From the NCBI GenBank assembly GCA_965233535.1, contig OZ247489.1, positions 310,001 through 374,000 on the forward strand: a DNA stretch of 64,000 nucleotides, written 5' to 3'. The stretch comes from Cytomitobacter sp965233535 (GTDB taxonomy: Bacteria > Pseudomonadota > Alphaproteobacteria > CAJXXZ01 > 1604HC). Position numbers and translations under genes: made by a program. Below are positions 44,189 through 52,809 of this stretch, in pieces. Numbering within the stretch: the first letter of the stretch is position 1; each line of letters opens with the position of its first letter. A model generated the notes under the pieces. The model searched no databases and was not told where the DNA came from. It saw only the letters and a list, made by a program, of their open reading frames with translations.

Positions 44189-45760
44189 TTAATTTAATGA
44201 TGTAATGCGATATATTGGTGTAAGCTTTGTATTGCCTGTACTATCATCTTTAATATAGTAAGAACTGACAAATTTATCTAAATATTTTTGAAATCTATCC
44301 ATGTTGCTTAATACATTTTTATTATATAGCTTCATATTATTTATTAATGCTGATTTTAATGGTTCATTAATATTGCATGAGTGAAAATCATTACTCACTT
44401 CTGTTAATGCCGTATTCAGTTTTGTGTCTAGACCCTGAAATATACCAGAATTAAACACATCTAATACATCCTGTAGTCTTAATCTTAAATCCCTGTATTT
44501 AAATACATAACTCCTAAAAGTATCTGAAAATTCAGTTTTAAATAGTCCATTTCCAATTATGAAATTATCAAAATCTCCATAAAACAGTTTGTCAGTGTCA
44601 GCCATATTGAAATCTATGATATTTAGCAATAAAGGATTGTCTTGATTATTTATCTCTCCATCAAATCCGAAATTTCCACCATTGTTATAAACATCTTTCA
44701 AGCGGAAAAATCTTGCCATAAGATCTAATTCTGTCATTTTTTTCATAATTTTTTTAATATCTTCTGTTTCAAAAATTGAGGCTTGATTTTCTGTTGCAGT
44801 GTATGTTGAATATTCATCTTCACTAATAGAAATCAAAATCTCTTCTGTTTTCAATTCAATAGGACTTTGAAATTGCAAAATATTCATTTCTTGAAACTTT
44901 CTATATAGTTCAAATGTATTGTTTCTATTTGCATCTTCAGTTGCTATAAAGATACATCTCTCATTTCTCCCAAAGAAATGTGATTTAGGCCCAACTCCTA
45001 ATTTGTGCAAAATTTTATATACTAACAGCTCATGAGAATTTATTGATTTAGGTATTCCGGAATCTATTGTTGTTAATCCTGAAGAATTATCTGTTTTATG
45101 CCATCCATTTGAATGAGTTTTGATATAATATTTAGTGATTGCTTTTGTTGTCTTATCTTGTATATCTATAATTTTTCCAATTTGCCTTCCATTTATTTTT
45201 GTTGAATAAGTTATAAGATGGTTTAGATATAAAGTAGAAAAGAATTTTTTTGCATCAGCTTCTATTAATTTTCTTGGCAACTCTTTAATATTATTACTTA
45301 AGCTGGTTATTTCTCTATATAAATCACTGTGTAAGCCAACAAAGGGTGTGCCATGAAATCTAGCGTAATCTTCTAAATCTTTAAAATGCTTACATAATTG
45401 ACCAAAATCAACTTGTATATCTCGGCTTTCAAATGGAATAGGAGAATTCAATAAATTTTGGAGAGACTGCTCTCCTTTTTTTAGTTTGCTAAGCAATGTT
45501 TCCCATTCAGATGTAGTGAAATCTCCAGTTTGCGCAATTGTTTTTGGCTCTCTACTTAAAATATGATTCAATATAGTTGTTTTTTTATCTTTAATATCTT
45601 GAACGATATCAACTTGTTGATTTTGCGGAGCCGTAGAACTTGTAGCAACATGTTGTGTAGCTTGAGGCAAAATATATTGAGGATTATTCGGATTCATCCC
45701 ACAAATATTTATAGATTGAATAGCCATTAATAATAAGCAATTTTTTATAACTTTGTTCAT
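44189..45760 (-). CDS. Secreted protein with kinase-like residue pattern (copy 1, intact)
   Basis: No family named with certainty; 523 aa. A signal peptide (MNKVIKNCLLLMAIQSINICG) and a Gln/Pro-rich spacer precede the conserved body shared with the neighbour. Conserved blocks, in order, are NGRQIG, YYIKTHSNGW (Lys about 213), ELLVYKILHKLGVGP, FFGRNERCIFIATED, MKKMTELDLMARFF, DVYNNGGNFGF (about 360) and IIDFNM (about 382). The order Lys strand, Glu helix, hinge, D-x(n)-N loop and DF resembles a protein- or lipid-kinase fold. That assignment is inference. The promoter is a perfect TATAAT 6 nt before the ATG. It may be a secreted effector. Confidence 0.75.
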   Translation of the reverse strand: MNKVIKNCLLLMAIQSINICGMNPNNPQYILPQATQHVATSSTAPQNQQVDIVQDIKDKKTTILNHILSREPKTIAQTGDFTTSEWETLLSKLKKGEQSLQNLLNSPIPFESRDIQVDFGQLCKHFKDLEDYARFHGTPFVGLHSDLYREITSLSNNIKELPRKLIEADAKKFFSTLYLNHLITYSTKINGRQIGKIIDIQDKTTKAITKYYIKTHSNGWHKTDNSSGLTTIDSGIPKSINSHELLVYKILHKLGVGPKSHFFGRNERCIFIATEDANRNNTFELYRKFQEMNILQFQSPIELKTEEILISISEDEYSTYTATENQASIFETEDIKKIMKKMTELDLMARFFRLKDVYNNGGNFGFDGEINNQDNPLLLNIIDFNMADTDKLFYGDFDNFIIGNGLFKTEFSDTFRSYVFKYRDLRLRLQDVLDVFNSGIFQGLDTKLNTALTEVSNDFHSCNINEPLKSALINNMKLYNKNVLSNMDRFQKYLDKFVSSYYIKDDSTGNTKLTPIYRITSLN

Positions 45761-45766
45761 AAACTT

Positions 45767-45772
45767 ATTATA
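45767..45772 (-). promoter_or_regulatory. -10 element of kinase-like copy 1, leaderless geometry
   Basis: Perfect TATAAT, 6 nt before the ATG on the minus strand. CTTACA lies 17 nt upstream. The paralogue has the same arrangement. Confidence 0.6.
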
Positions 45773-45978
45773 TCAAATAAAATTGGATATGTAAGAGATT
45801 ATGACCTTTAATCCTTTTGTTGTGTATAAATGCTTGTTTTGTATGTGGGAATAATAGTTTGATTATGTATAATATTAATATGGATTTTTAGGTGTTTTTT
45901 TCTAACATATATCACAAATCTTTGTTGTAAGAATTTATGATATTAACATTGTTTGTTTTATGAATTGATATTAATTAT

Positions 45979-47361
45979 TTATAAATCAGGGTTTTCTTTT
46001 ATGAATTGCTCTAAGCTAGATTTAAATTTCTTAATATTATGCTTTAAAGAGCTCATATATAAATCCATATTGCTATTAAATTGATCAATTGATTTGTTAT
46101 TTGTTATATTGCAATCACTAAAGCTAGCTTGAATGTTTTCTACTGAATCATTAAGAACCCCTTCTATGTTCTTAAACAAATCTGAGTTCAAAACTTCTAA
46201 TGCATCTTTTAATCTTAACTTTGGATTCCTAAATTTGAATACATAATCTATAAAATTATCTGAAGCGTAAGCTTGAAATGAACCATTTCCAATTATAAAA
46301 GTATCAAAATCTCCATAAGCCTGTTTAGAAAGTTTATTTATATTGAAGTCCAAAATATGTAATGATAAACCTAATTCATTTTTGCAAAATCCAAAATTAC
46401 CACTATTATCATAAACATCATATAAGCCTAATAATCTGATTATAAGGTCTAACTCTGTCATTTTTTTCATAATTGCTTGTGCTTTGTCATTTTCAAAAAT
46501 ATCTGCTTGAGTATCTGTTGCCATTTTTATTGTATATGTACTTTCATCAAAAGTTACTGTTATTTTTTCTTGTAAATCTATACTATATTTAGGATTCAAT
46601 ATTTCTTCTTTATTAAATCCAAAGTCATAATTTTCTTTGAACTCACTATACTGTATAAAGTGTCCAGTTTGATTGATATCTCTCGTTGCAATAAATACAT
46701 TTTTTTCATCTCTTCCAAAAAAGTATGCTTGAGGTCCACGTTTTAATTTTGCCAAAATATCATATGTTAATAGCTCTTGTATATTTACAATGTTCGGAGC
46801 TTTAGTAGCAAGAGACCCGATTCCTCCATCTACTTTTCTTGCCCATCCATCTGCATGAGTTTTTATATAATATATATGATTTGCCTGATTTTCAAAGCTG
46901 ATTTCCACAATTGTTCCAAGTTGTCTTCCATTCTTTTTTTCAGAAAAATTGATTGATGTATTATTTTTGTATATATTTTCAAAATATTTTTGCGTATGAT
47001 CTTTTGTCCAAATTTCTGGAACTTCATTTATTGTATTACGTACATTAATCAATGCATTTCGTAGATTAAAAAATTCTGCCTCATCAACTGCTACACCATT
47101 GAATTTCATGAAATAAGACATCAATTGAGAAAAATTGAAACGTTTATTATTATCATCAGCTGAAATGTCTTGATTAGATAAATCTTTAAAAGACTGTTCT
47201 CCATTTTTAAATTTGTTTAAAAGTTTCTTCCAATTAACACCTCCTAATATTTTTTCAAATTTTTTAGAGTCAAATATTGCTGATTGTTCTTGTGTTGCGA
47301 TTTGCAAAGGTGTCGGAGCCTCTTCTATATCAGTGATTTGCTGTCCTTGAGGAGTATGCAT
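45979..47361 (-). CDS. Kinase-like paralogue (copy 2), body of a frameshifted gene
   Basis: A 460-aa open frame homologous to the adjacent gene along its length: NGRQLG, YYIKTHADGW (Lys about 166), ELLTYDILAKLKRGP, FFGRDEKNVFIATRD, MKKMTELDLIIRLL, DVYDNSGNFGF (about 314) and ILDFNI. It starts MHTPQGQQ with no signal peptide and no promoter. The matching signal peptide and TATAAT lie upstream but in another frame (47325-47477). So either the gene is inactivated by a single-base change, or the protein is made without export, or the sequence has an error. The conserved body has no internal stop, which argues for a recent event. Confidence 0.65.
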   Translation of the reverse strand: MHTPQGQQITDIEEAPTPLQIATQEQSAIFDSKKFEKILGGVNWKKLLNKFKNGEQSFKDLSNQDISADDNNKRFNFSQLMSYFMKFNGVAVDEAEFFNLRNALINVRNTINEVPEIWTKDHTQKYFENIYKNNTSINFSEKKNGRQLGTIVEISFENQANHIYYIKTHADGWARKVDGGIGSLATKAPNIVNIQELLTYDILAKLKRGPQAYFFGRDEKNVFIATRDINQTGHFIQYSEFKENYDFGFNKEEILNPKYSIDLQEKITVTFDESTYTIKMATDTQADIFENDKAQAIMKKMTELDLIIRLLGLYDVYDNSGNFGFCKNELGLSLHILDFNINKLSKQAYGDFDTFIIGNGSFQAYASDNFIDYVFKFRNPKLRLKDALEVLNSDLFKNIEGVLNDSVENIQASFSDCNITNNKSIDQFNSNMDLYMSSLKHNIKKFKSSLEQFIKENPDL

Positions 47362-47477
47362 TGAGATGCTGTAAGGTGTTGTCTGCTTGGACTAGAGTAA
47401 GCAGACTCTCCAACAGCATGCAAACTTATAGATTGAATAGCAATTAATAATAAGCAATTTTTTATTGATTTGTTCAT
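47325..47477 (-). pseudogene. Detached 5' end (signal peptide) of kinase-like copy 2, out of frame
   Basis: From an ATG at 47477 the frame reads MNKSIKNCLLLIAIQSISLHA, almost the same signal peptide as copy 1, continues to about 50 codons and stops at 47325. The downstream body is in the -1 frame, and its own frame has a stop at 47392-47394. The shift therefore lies between about 47394 and 47325. Confidence 0.8.
47381..47406. repeat. Inverted repeat at the frameshift site
   Basis: GTCTGCTT and AAGCAGAC, a perfect 8-bp stem with a 10-nt loop, inside the region where the reading frame changes. There is no T-run, so it is not a standard terminator. Confidence 0.75.
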
Positions 47478-47483
47478 AAACTC

Positions 47484-47489
47484 ATTATA
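47484..47489 (-). promoter_or_regulatory. -10 element of kinase-like copy 2, leaderless geometry
   Basis: TATAAT, 6 nt before the ATG at 47477. The surrounding bases match those of copy 1, so promoter and signal peptide were duplicated together. Confidence 0.55.
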
Positions 47490-47642
47490 TCAAATCAAAA
47501 TATCAAAGTAAAATTTGATACATAAAAGAAAGTTAAACAAAGAATTATTATGTATTGTCAAAGTTTGATTGCGCAGGATTTAAAATGTCAAAATGATATG
47601 TGAGTAATCCCAATTTCTCTCATATCTAATATTAGCTAAAAA

Positions 47643-50600
47643 TTACAGTTTGCTTTGAATCAAAACTTTCATTCTTTTAATAGCTTCTTCAAGCTGAGGG
47701 TCATGATTATTTTCAAATTCCTCAGGAGATATGCCTATTTCAACATCTGGGTTAACACCTTGGTTTTCCATTTCTAAACCACCATTAGTCATAGAAATTC
47801 CAAATTCTGGTTGGCTAGTTAATCCACCATCAATTAAGTAGTATCTTGGCATAATTCCAACTACACCACCCCATGTTCTTTTTCCAATAACTTCTCCAAG
47901 ATTTAACTCTTTGAACATTCGTGTGAAAATGTCTCCATCTGATCCAGTGTACTCATTACATAGTAATATCATTGGACCTGAAGGTGATTCACTTGGATAT
48001 GGCTCTTTAGTTCCATGCCTTGGGATTGAATATGCGGCTCTTTTTCTTTGTAACCTATCTAATATTAGAGAAGATAAGAATCCACCACTATTAAATCTTG
48101 CATCTACAATTAATCCTGCTTTTTTGTGTTCAAATAAATACCTTCTGTAAAATTCCTCGAATCCACTTTCAACCATATTTGGAATGTGTACATATCCGAT
48201 TGATGCAGATTGATCTTGAATTGTTTTGACATTTGTATCGATCCAATTTTGGTAAGATAATTTGTTCCAAGACTTCATTGGTTGAATATAAACTTCTTTA
48301 GTTCCATTTAAAATTATTGTGTTATTTCCAGGGACTAAGAAAATTTCTAGGTTTTCACTGTTTTTCATTTCATGACCATTAATATGTGTAATTATATCAC
48401 CCACTTTTGCTTTTAATCCTAAAGGAGAGTCATGTAACCAGCTTTTTATTTCATGAATTTTTGTGATTTTGAAACCAGATTCTACTTTTTCAAATTGAAC
48501 CCCCAAATATACATGCTTCTTATGCTCTATTTTATAAACATCACCAGGTTCCAACACATATGCATGTGAAGTTTTTAACTCCCCTATCATATCAGCTAAA
48601 ATAGTGTTTAATTCATTTCTTGATTTGATTTTCATAATTAATTTCTGATACTTACTTTTAATAGATCCCCAGTTAATATTATTTAAATTCGCATTCCAAA
48701 AATGCTCTTTTGTTAGCCACCAAACTTCATTCAATATTTGTTTCCATTCCTCAACAGGGTTGGCTCTAACCTCTATATCATCGAGTGAAATCCATCCACC
48801 TTTTTTATATGAATTGTCTACTTCCTCACCTTTTGTTCCTGCTGCAAGTACTCTTAACTTTTCATCATTCCAAGTGATCATCCATTTTCTATTTTGTGAA
48901 ATACATAATTTGTGTACATCTGAAGCAATGTTTTCTAATTTAATGCTATTAAATTTCATGATTTCTATTTTTTTACCAGCAAAAAGCATTAATTTGTCTG
49001 TTAAAGCTACTAATCCACGATACTTACTTGGTTTGATTTTTGAAGCAAAGCATCGTAAATGAATTCCCTCAAGGTCAATTTTTGTACTTTCAATTTCTTT
49101 TGCTTCACTGCTGCTTTTTTCATCTACTGCTTCATCTTCATCCTCATTATCGTCAGAATTATCTGCATTTATATCTACCCAATCTTTAAAAGGGTTCTCT
49201 AAGTCACTTTGTAAACTAATGGCATATGGTTTTGCTCCGTTCTTGAAATATAAATTAAAAGACAATGGGTCAAATGCTACTTTTAAATCCCTAAAAGATA
49301 AGAAGTATATATATTTTCCAGTTGGATCAAAACTAGGTGATGTGTCTTCAAACTCTGGCTTTGTTAATTCATGAGTTGTTTTACGTTCTACATTATATAA
49401 AAACAATGATGTAACTTCGTCAGAAATATGTCTTGCATATACAATCCACTTTCCATCAGGAGACCAGTCAATGCCTCTGAACATATTTCCACTTTCTAAT
49501 ATTTTCTTTGATTCTTTTTTATCTAAGTTAATTAACCACATTTCATTTCTATTGTTAAGGGCTACAATGGAATTTTGAGATGAAATGATCGCTGTGCTAA
49601 TTCTTCCAATATTTTTAGCTGTAAAACTAATTTTTTTCTCTGAATGTATAGTAATGATTGCATTATCTGCATCATCTTGGATGCTGATTAATTCATTTTT
49701 TTGGTTCCAAAGTGAAATTCTGCATCTAATATTTCCATTTATAAGTTTATGTCCTTTGTTCCATAAAGCTCGTGAATATATTTTTCCTCGTATTGCACAT
49801 GAAATTTCACTTCCCTTATTATTAATATCAAAATCTGTAAGAAAATTACCATTCTCTTCTGAGTAAAACTTATCTTGCTCAAAACTATGGCTTGGACCAT
49901 TAATTATAAGCTTTGTATCTTCATTTGTTTTTGTGTTCAAGCAGTATATATCACCACCCTTGCTATACAAAATTTTATCTTCCCCATACTTTGAAATATC
50001 TTTTACATAAAAATCATCATGTGTAGTGCTTTGAGACCAAGTTTTATTTTCTATATTATATTGATAAATGTTTCCGCATCCATTAACATCGCTTAAAAAA
50101 TATAAATTATCATTTACCCATATAGGATTTAATGCGTTGCTGTTAGAAAATGGTAATTTCTCAAACTTTTCATTTTGAATCCATAAATCAGCAATTGTTC
50201 CACCTTTATATTCACGCCAATTATTATATCCATATCCAAAACGCTGTATCACAGCTTGGTTTTTTGAGTTCCAAGAAATCCTACTTGCATGTCCACATGG
50301 AATTTTTTCATGTTTATTTGTTACAATATTTAATTTGAAAAGCTGAAATTGACTTCTAAATGGAAGCTCATAATTTGTTGCATATATAACTGTTTCTTTA
50401 TCATACCATCCAACAACATATGTCGATTTTCCAAAGAAAGTTTTTCTTATTGCTTGATGAGAGTCAAGTTCCATAACATATACATCAGCATCACTTTCTT
50501 CTGAACCTGTAAATGCTAAATATTTTCCATCTGTAGAGATAGATAAGTCACGAGCAGTGTTTTTAAGTAATGCCCATCTATTCAATCCATTATCTTCAGA

Positions 50601-50684
50601 CCATGACCATAATGTTTCATGTGAAACCATATAAATCTTATTTCCATAACCTACTGGATATCTATAATATTGATTTGATAACAT
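47643..50684 (-). CDS. Tricorn-type S41 protease
   Basis: A 1013-aa tricorn-like peptidase. The N-terminal half is two WD/TolB-like beta-propellers (repeats such as DISVSTDGKYLAFTGSE, IDWSPDGKWIVYAR and PSFDPTGKYIYFLSFRD), split by an acidic linker at about 505-530. Then come a helical segment with LKTSHAYV (catalytic His), a PDZ domain (YLGVQFEKVESGF), and an S41 core with SGGFLSS, NEYTGSDGDIF (nucleophile Ser) and MENQGVNPDVEI (Glu). The tetrad of archaeal tricorn is therefore present. No signal peptide is visible, so a cytosolic peptide-degrading role downstream of Clp is likely. Some bacterial relatives are exported, but I see no evidence for that here. Confidence 0.9.
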   Translation of the reverse strand: MLSNQYYRYPVGYGNKIYMVSHETLWSWSEDNGLNRWALLKNTARDLSISTDGKYLAFTGSEESDADVYVMELDSHQAIRKTFFGKSTYVVGWYDKETVIYATNYELPFRSQFQLFKLNIVTNKHEKIPCGHASRISWNSKNQAVIQRFGYGYNNWREYKGGTIADLWIQNEKFEKLPFSNSNALNPIWVNDNLYFLSDVNGCGNIYQYNIENKTWSQSTTHDDFYVKDISKYGEDKILYSKGGDIYCLNTKTNEDTKLIINGPSHSFEQDKFYSEENGNFLTDFDINNKGSEISCAIRGKIYSRALWNKGHKLINGNIRCRISLWNQKNELISIQDDADNAIITIHSEKKISFTAKNIGRISTAIISSQNSIVALNNRNEMWLINLDKKESKKILESGNMFRGIDWSPDGKWIVYARHISDEVTSLFLYNVERKTTHELTKPEFEDTSPSFDPTGKYIYFLSFRDLKVAFDPLSFNLYFKNGAKPYAISLQSDLENPFKDWVDINADNSDDNEDEDEAVDEKSSSEAKEIESTKIDLEGIHLRCFASKIKPSKYRGLVALTDKLMLFAGKKIEIMKFNSIKLENIASDVHKLCISQNRKWMITWNDEKLRVLAAGTKGEEVDNSYKKGGWISLDDIEVRANPVEEWKQILNEVWWLTKEHFWNANLNNINWGSIKSKYQKLIMKIKSRNELNTILADMIGELKTSHAYVLEPGDVYKIEHKKHVYLGVQFEKVESGFKITKIHEIKSWLHDSPLGLKAKVGDIITHINGHEMKNSENLEIFLVPGNNTIILNGTKEVYIQPMKSWNKLSYQNWIDTNVKTIQDQSASIGYVHIPNMVESGFEEFYRRYLFEHKKAGLIVDARFNSGGFLSSLILDRLQRKRAAYSIPRHGTKEPYPSESPSGPMILLCNEYTGSDGDIFTRMFKELNLGEVIGKRTWGGVVGIMPRYYLIDGGLTSQPEFGISMTNGGLEMENQGVNPDVEIGISPEEFENNHDPQLEEAIKRMKVLIQSKL

Positions 50685-50767
50685 ACCAGGATTGTTGCAG
50701 AAATAACACTAGAATCATAGAGTAAAGTAAAATTTTAAATGAGATATTTAGTAATTTGATTGTTCAG

Positions 50768-52270
50768 TTATTTTAATTCACATAATTCATAATCTTTTGT
50801 AGAGGTAATGCAGTGATTTTCTGGTGCATCTAGTATATATGCTCTCAGCATAATAACTGTTTCTTCATGGACACTATCATTACTTGTTTGACCTAATATA
50901 GGAATTTTCCTCACACCAGGTAGTCCACGTTTTTCTTGTTTTTTAGATTTTTTGATTAACCCACCCACGATTACCAAATTCCCATCATCAACCCTAATAG
51001 TACTGTCCATTTCTTGGGTTGAAATAACTGGAACTGAAGATTTTACTGCAGTGTTATTGTCTGACATCAATGTTACTGCAGGATCATCAACAGTATGGCT
51101 TATATCAGAAATAGTTGGGTGTAAAAATAATGTGATTGTTCTGTTACGAAAATCTATTGATGGTTGAACTGACAATATAGTTCCAACAAGAACTTCTTTG
51201 ACTTCACTTCCAAATATCGGCACAATATTGATCTTTTGATCTATACCTTGTGAAGTTATAAGCTCTTTTGTTAATTTAAAATATACCTGATTCTCAGCAA
51301 CTTTAAATATAGCGTATTGATTATTAAGAACAGTTGTAGTTGGGTTAGATAAAGTAGAAACTTCTCCATAATTTTCAAGAAAACTTATTACTTCATGTGT
51401 ATTTCCATTTTCTGAAATCAAAACTTTCAAAGCATTATTATTCTTTATTTCTGAGTTCACATCAATTTGTGCTGTGCCTGGTATTTTTGGAAGTGTTCTA
51501 TATAAATTCAGTGAACTCCAATTGATTCCAGTTTTGAATGAATGGTTTAACCTGACTGACAAAACTTTTGTTTCAATTAAAACTTGACTCGCAGCCCTTT
51601 TATGTATTTGTTTCAAAAAAGCATAAATTTTCTTTTGTTGTTTTTGAGTTCCTCTAACTATTAACATTCCAGCTTGTTTATTAAGCGTATAATGAGGGTG
51701 TTGATCCCTGCTTTTTAATATAAAATCAAGATTTTGCTTTATTTCTTTCCATAAATCTGATGTATGATCATTATTTACAGTAACTGATGACCCAATGTTC
51801 AACCCTCCATTTTCACTGCTAGGGTTAAGATTTGTTTGAGTGTTTGCAGTTCTGATGTTTGATAAAAATGTAATTTCATGTATATGCTCATGCTCTTCAT
51901 CTTGCTCAATATAAATTTCATTACCTTCAATTGTGATTTTGAAATCGGCAACTGTACATAATTTTTTGATAACTTCTAATAAAGGGGTATCTTTGCAAGA
52001 AAAAAATGTTTTTGAATCTGTTAGGTCAGAACTTAGCCTAAGGTTTATTTGATGTTGTGTAGCTAACCTCTGTATCATATTTATTATTGAAGTGTTTTCT
52101 GCAAAATTTACTGTAATATGCTTTTTCCATTCAGATGGAATGTCTATATTTTTTTGTTTTTTAACTATATTTTGTGGTTTTGCATCTTTGATTTCTTCAT
52201 AAAATTGTTTGGGTTTCTCAAGTTTTTGATTACAGCCAACAAGAAGTAAAGAAATTAAAAATAGTTTCAT
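50768..52270 (-). CDS. Secretin, MshL/PilQ-like lipoprotein
   Basis: Outer-membrane secretin of 500 aa. The amino terminus MKLFLISLLLVGCNQ has a lipobox-like LLLVGC. An STN/N0-type domain follows (about 50-120: ENTSIINMIQRLATQHQINL and PLLEVIKKLCTVADFKITI), then an N1-type domain with LIVRGTQKQQKKIYAFLKQI. The C-terminal secretin barrel includes DSTIRVDDGNLVIVGGLI and GLPGVRKIPILG. This layout fits type IV pilus/MSHA or type II secretion secretins. No pilin, ATPase or inner-membrane partner lies nearby, so it is an orphan in this window; partners may be elsewhere. Confidence 0.85.
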   Translation of the reverse strand: MKLFLISLLLVGCNQKLEKPKQFYEEIKDAKPQNIVKKQKNIDIPSEWKKHITVNFAENTSIINMIQRLATQHQINLRLSSDLTDSKTFFSCKDTPLLEVIKKLCTVADFKITIEGNEIYIEQDEEHEHIHEITFLSNIRTANTQTNLNPSSENGGLNIGSSVTVNNDHTSDLWKEIKQNLDFILKSRDQHPHYTLNKQAGMLIVRGTQKQQKKIYAFLKQIHKRAASQVLIETKVLSVRLNHSFKTGINWSSLNLYRTLPKIPGTAQIDVNSEIKNNNALKVLISENGNTHEVISFLENYGEVSTLSNPTTTVLNNQYAIFKVAENQVYFKLTKELITSQGIDQKINIVPIFGSEVKEVLVGTILSVQPSIDFRNRTITLFLHPTISDISHTVDDPAVTLMSDNNTAVKSSVPVISTQEMDSTIRVDDGNLVIVGGLIKKSKKQEKRGLPGVRKIPILGQTSNDSVHEETVIMLRAYILDAPENHCITSTKDYELCELK

Positions 52271-52433
52271 ATCATAAAAGCTTATGTTTTATCTCAAATA
52301 GAGGCAAGCTTAATATGATCAATATATATATTTGATTACAAAAATACTTGAATGAAGTAGTGATTTTTTTAAAATTAAAGTTATATTTGATTTGACAGTT
52401 AATGATATAGAGGGAGTTAAAATTTTAAAGAAA

Positions 52434-52685
52434 TTATTTTTCTCTGAAAATTATAACACCATCTCCATCTCTTAAATTATCTTTACTGATTTGTACTTTC
52501 ACTCTATCACCTAATGTAATTTTGATTCTATTATTTCTAATTTTACCTGAAAGTCTTGCAGTAATTATTTTACTATTTTTTAATGGCTGCCTATTTAGAT
52601 CTTCTGTAAGTAAAACTGTAAATTTACCATAAGACATGCTTTTAACTACACCGAAGACATCTATCGTTTTTATATGAGAATTCAT
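52434..52685 (-). CDS. infA: Translation initiation factor IF-1 (divergent)
   Basis: Small OB-fold factor that occupies the A site of the 30S subunit; 83 aa. FGVVKSMSYGKFTVLL, ITARLSGKIRNNRIKITLGDRVKVQIS and LRDGDGVIIFRE match the family pattern (GVVxExLPNxxFxV, xAxxSGKxRxxxIxIxxGDxVxVExSPYDLxxGxIxxR). It is about ten residues longer than usual and quite diverged, notably in PYDLTKGRI. TATAAT followed by AAGGAAA upstream suggests a short leader. The other initiation factor, IF-2, is also unusual in this genome. Confidence 0.85.
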   Translation of the reverse strand: MNSHIKTIDVFGVVKSMSYGKFTVLLTEDLNRQPLKNSKIITARLSGKIRNNRIKITLGDRVKVQISKDNLRDGDGVIIFREK

Positions 52686-52775
52686 ATTTTATTTTTGATT
52701 TCCTTGAACACACAATGATTATATAATCAATATTTTAATAAGTCAAAAAAGGATTTTATTGCATCAGTTTATAAA

Positions 52776-52804
52776 TTGATAATTAATACTTTGTATGGTA
52801 TGTT
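52776..52804 (+). promoter_or_regulatory. Promoter of the DegP-like gene, leaderless geometry
   Basis: TTGATA (52776-52781), a 17-nt spacer, TATGTT (52799-52804), then 5 nt to the ATG at 52810. An in-frame ATG at 52795 overlaps the spacer and -10. Confidence 0.6.
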
Positions 52805-52809
52805 TTGTC

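Noticed and set aside
47325..47400. Programmed -1 ribosomal frameshift joining signal peptide and body of kinase-like copy 2
   Set aside because: A hairpin is present but no X-XXY-YYZ slippery heptamer precedes it in the overlap; mutation or sequence error is simpler.
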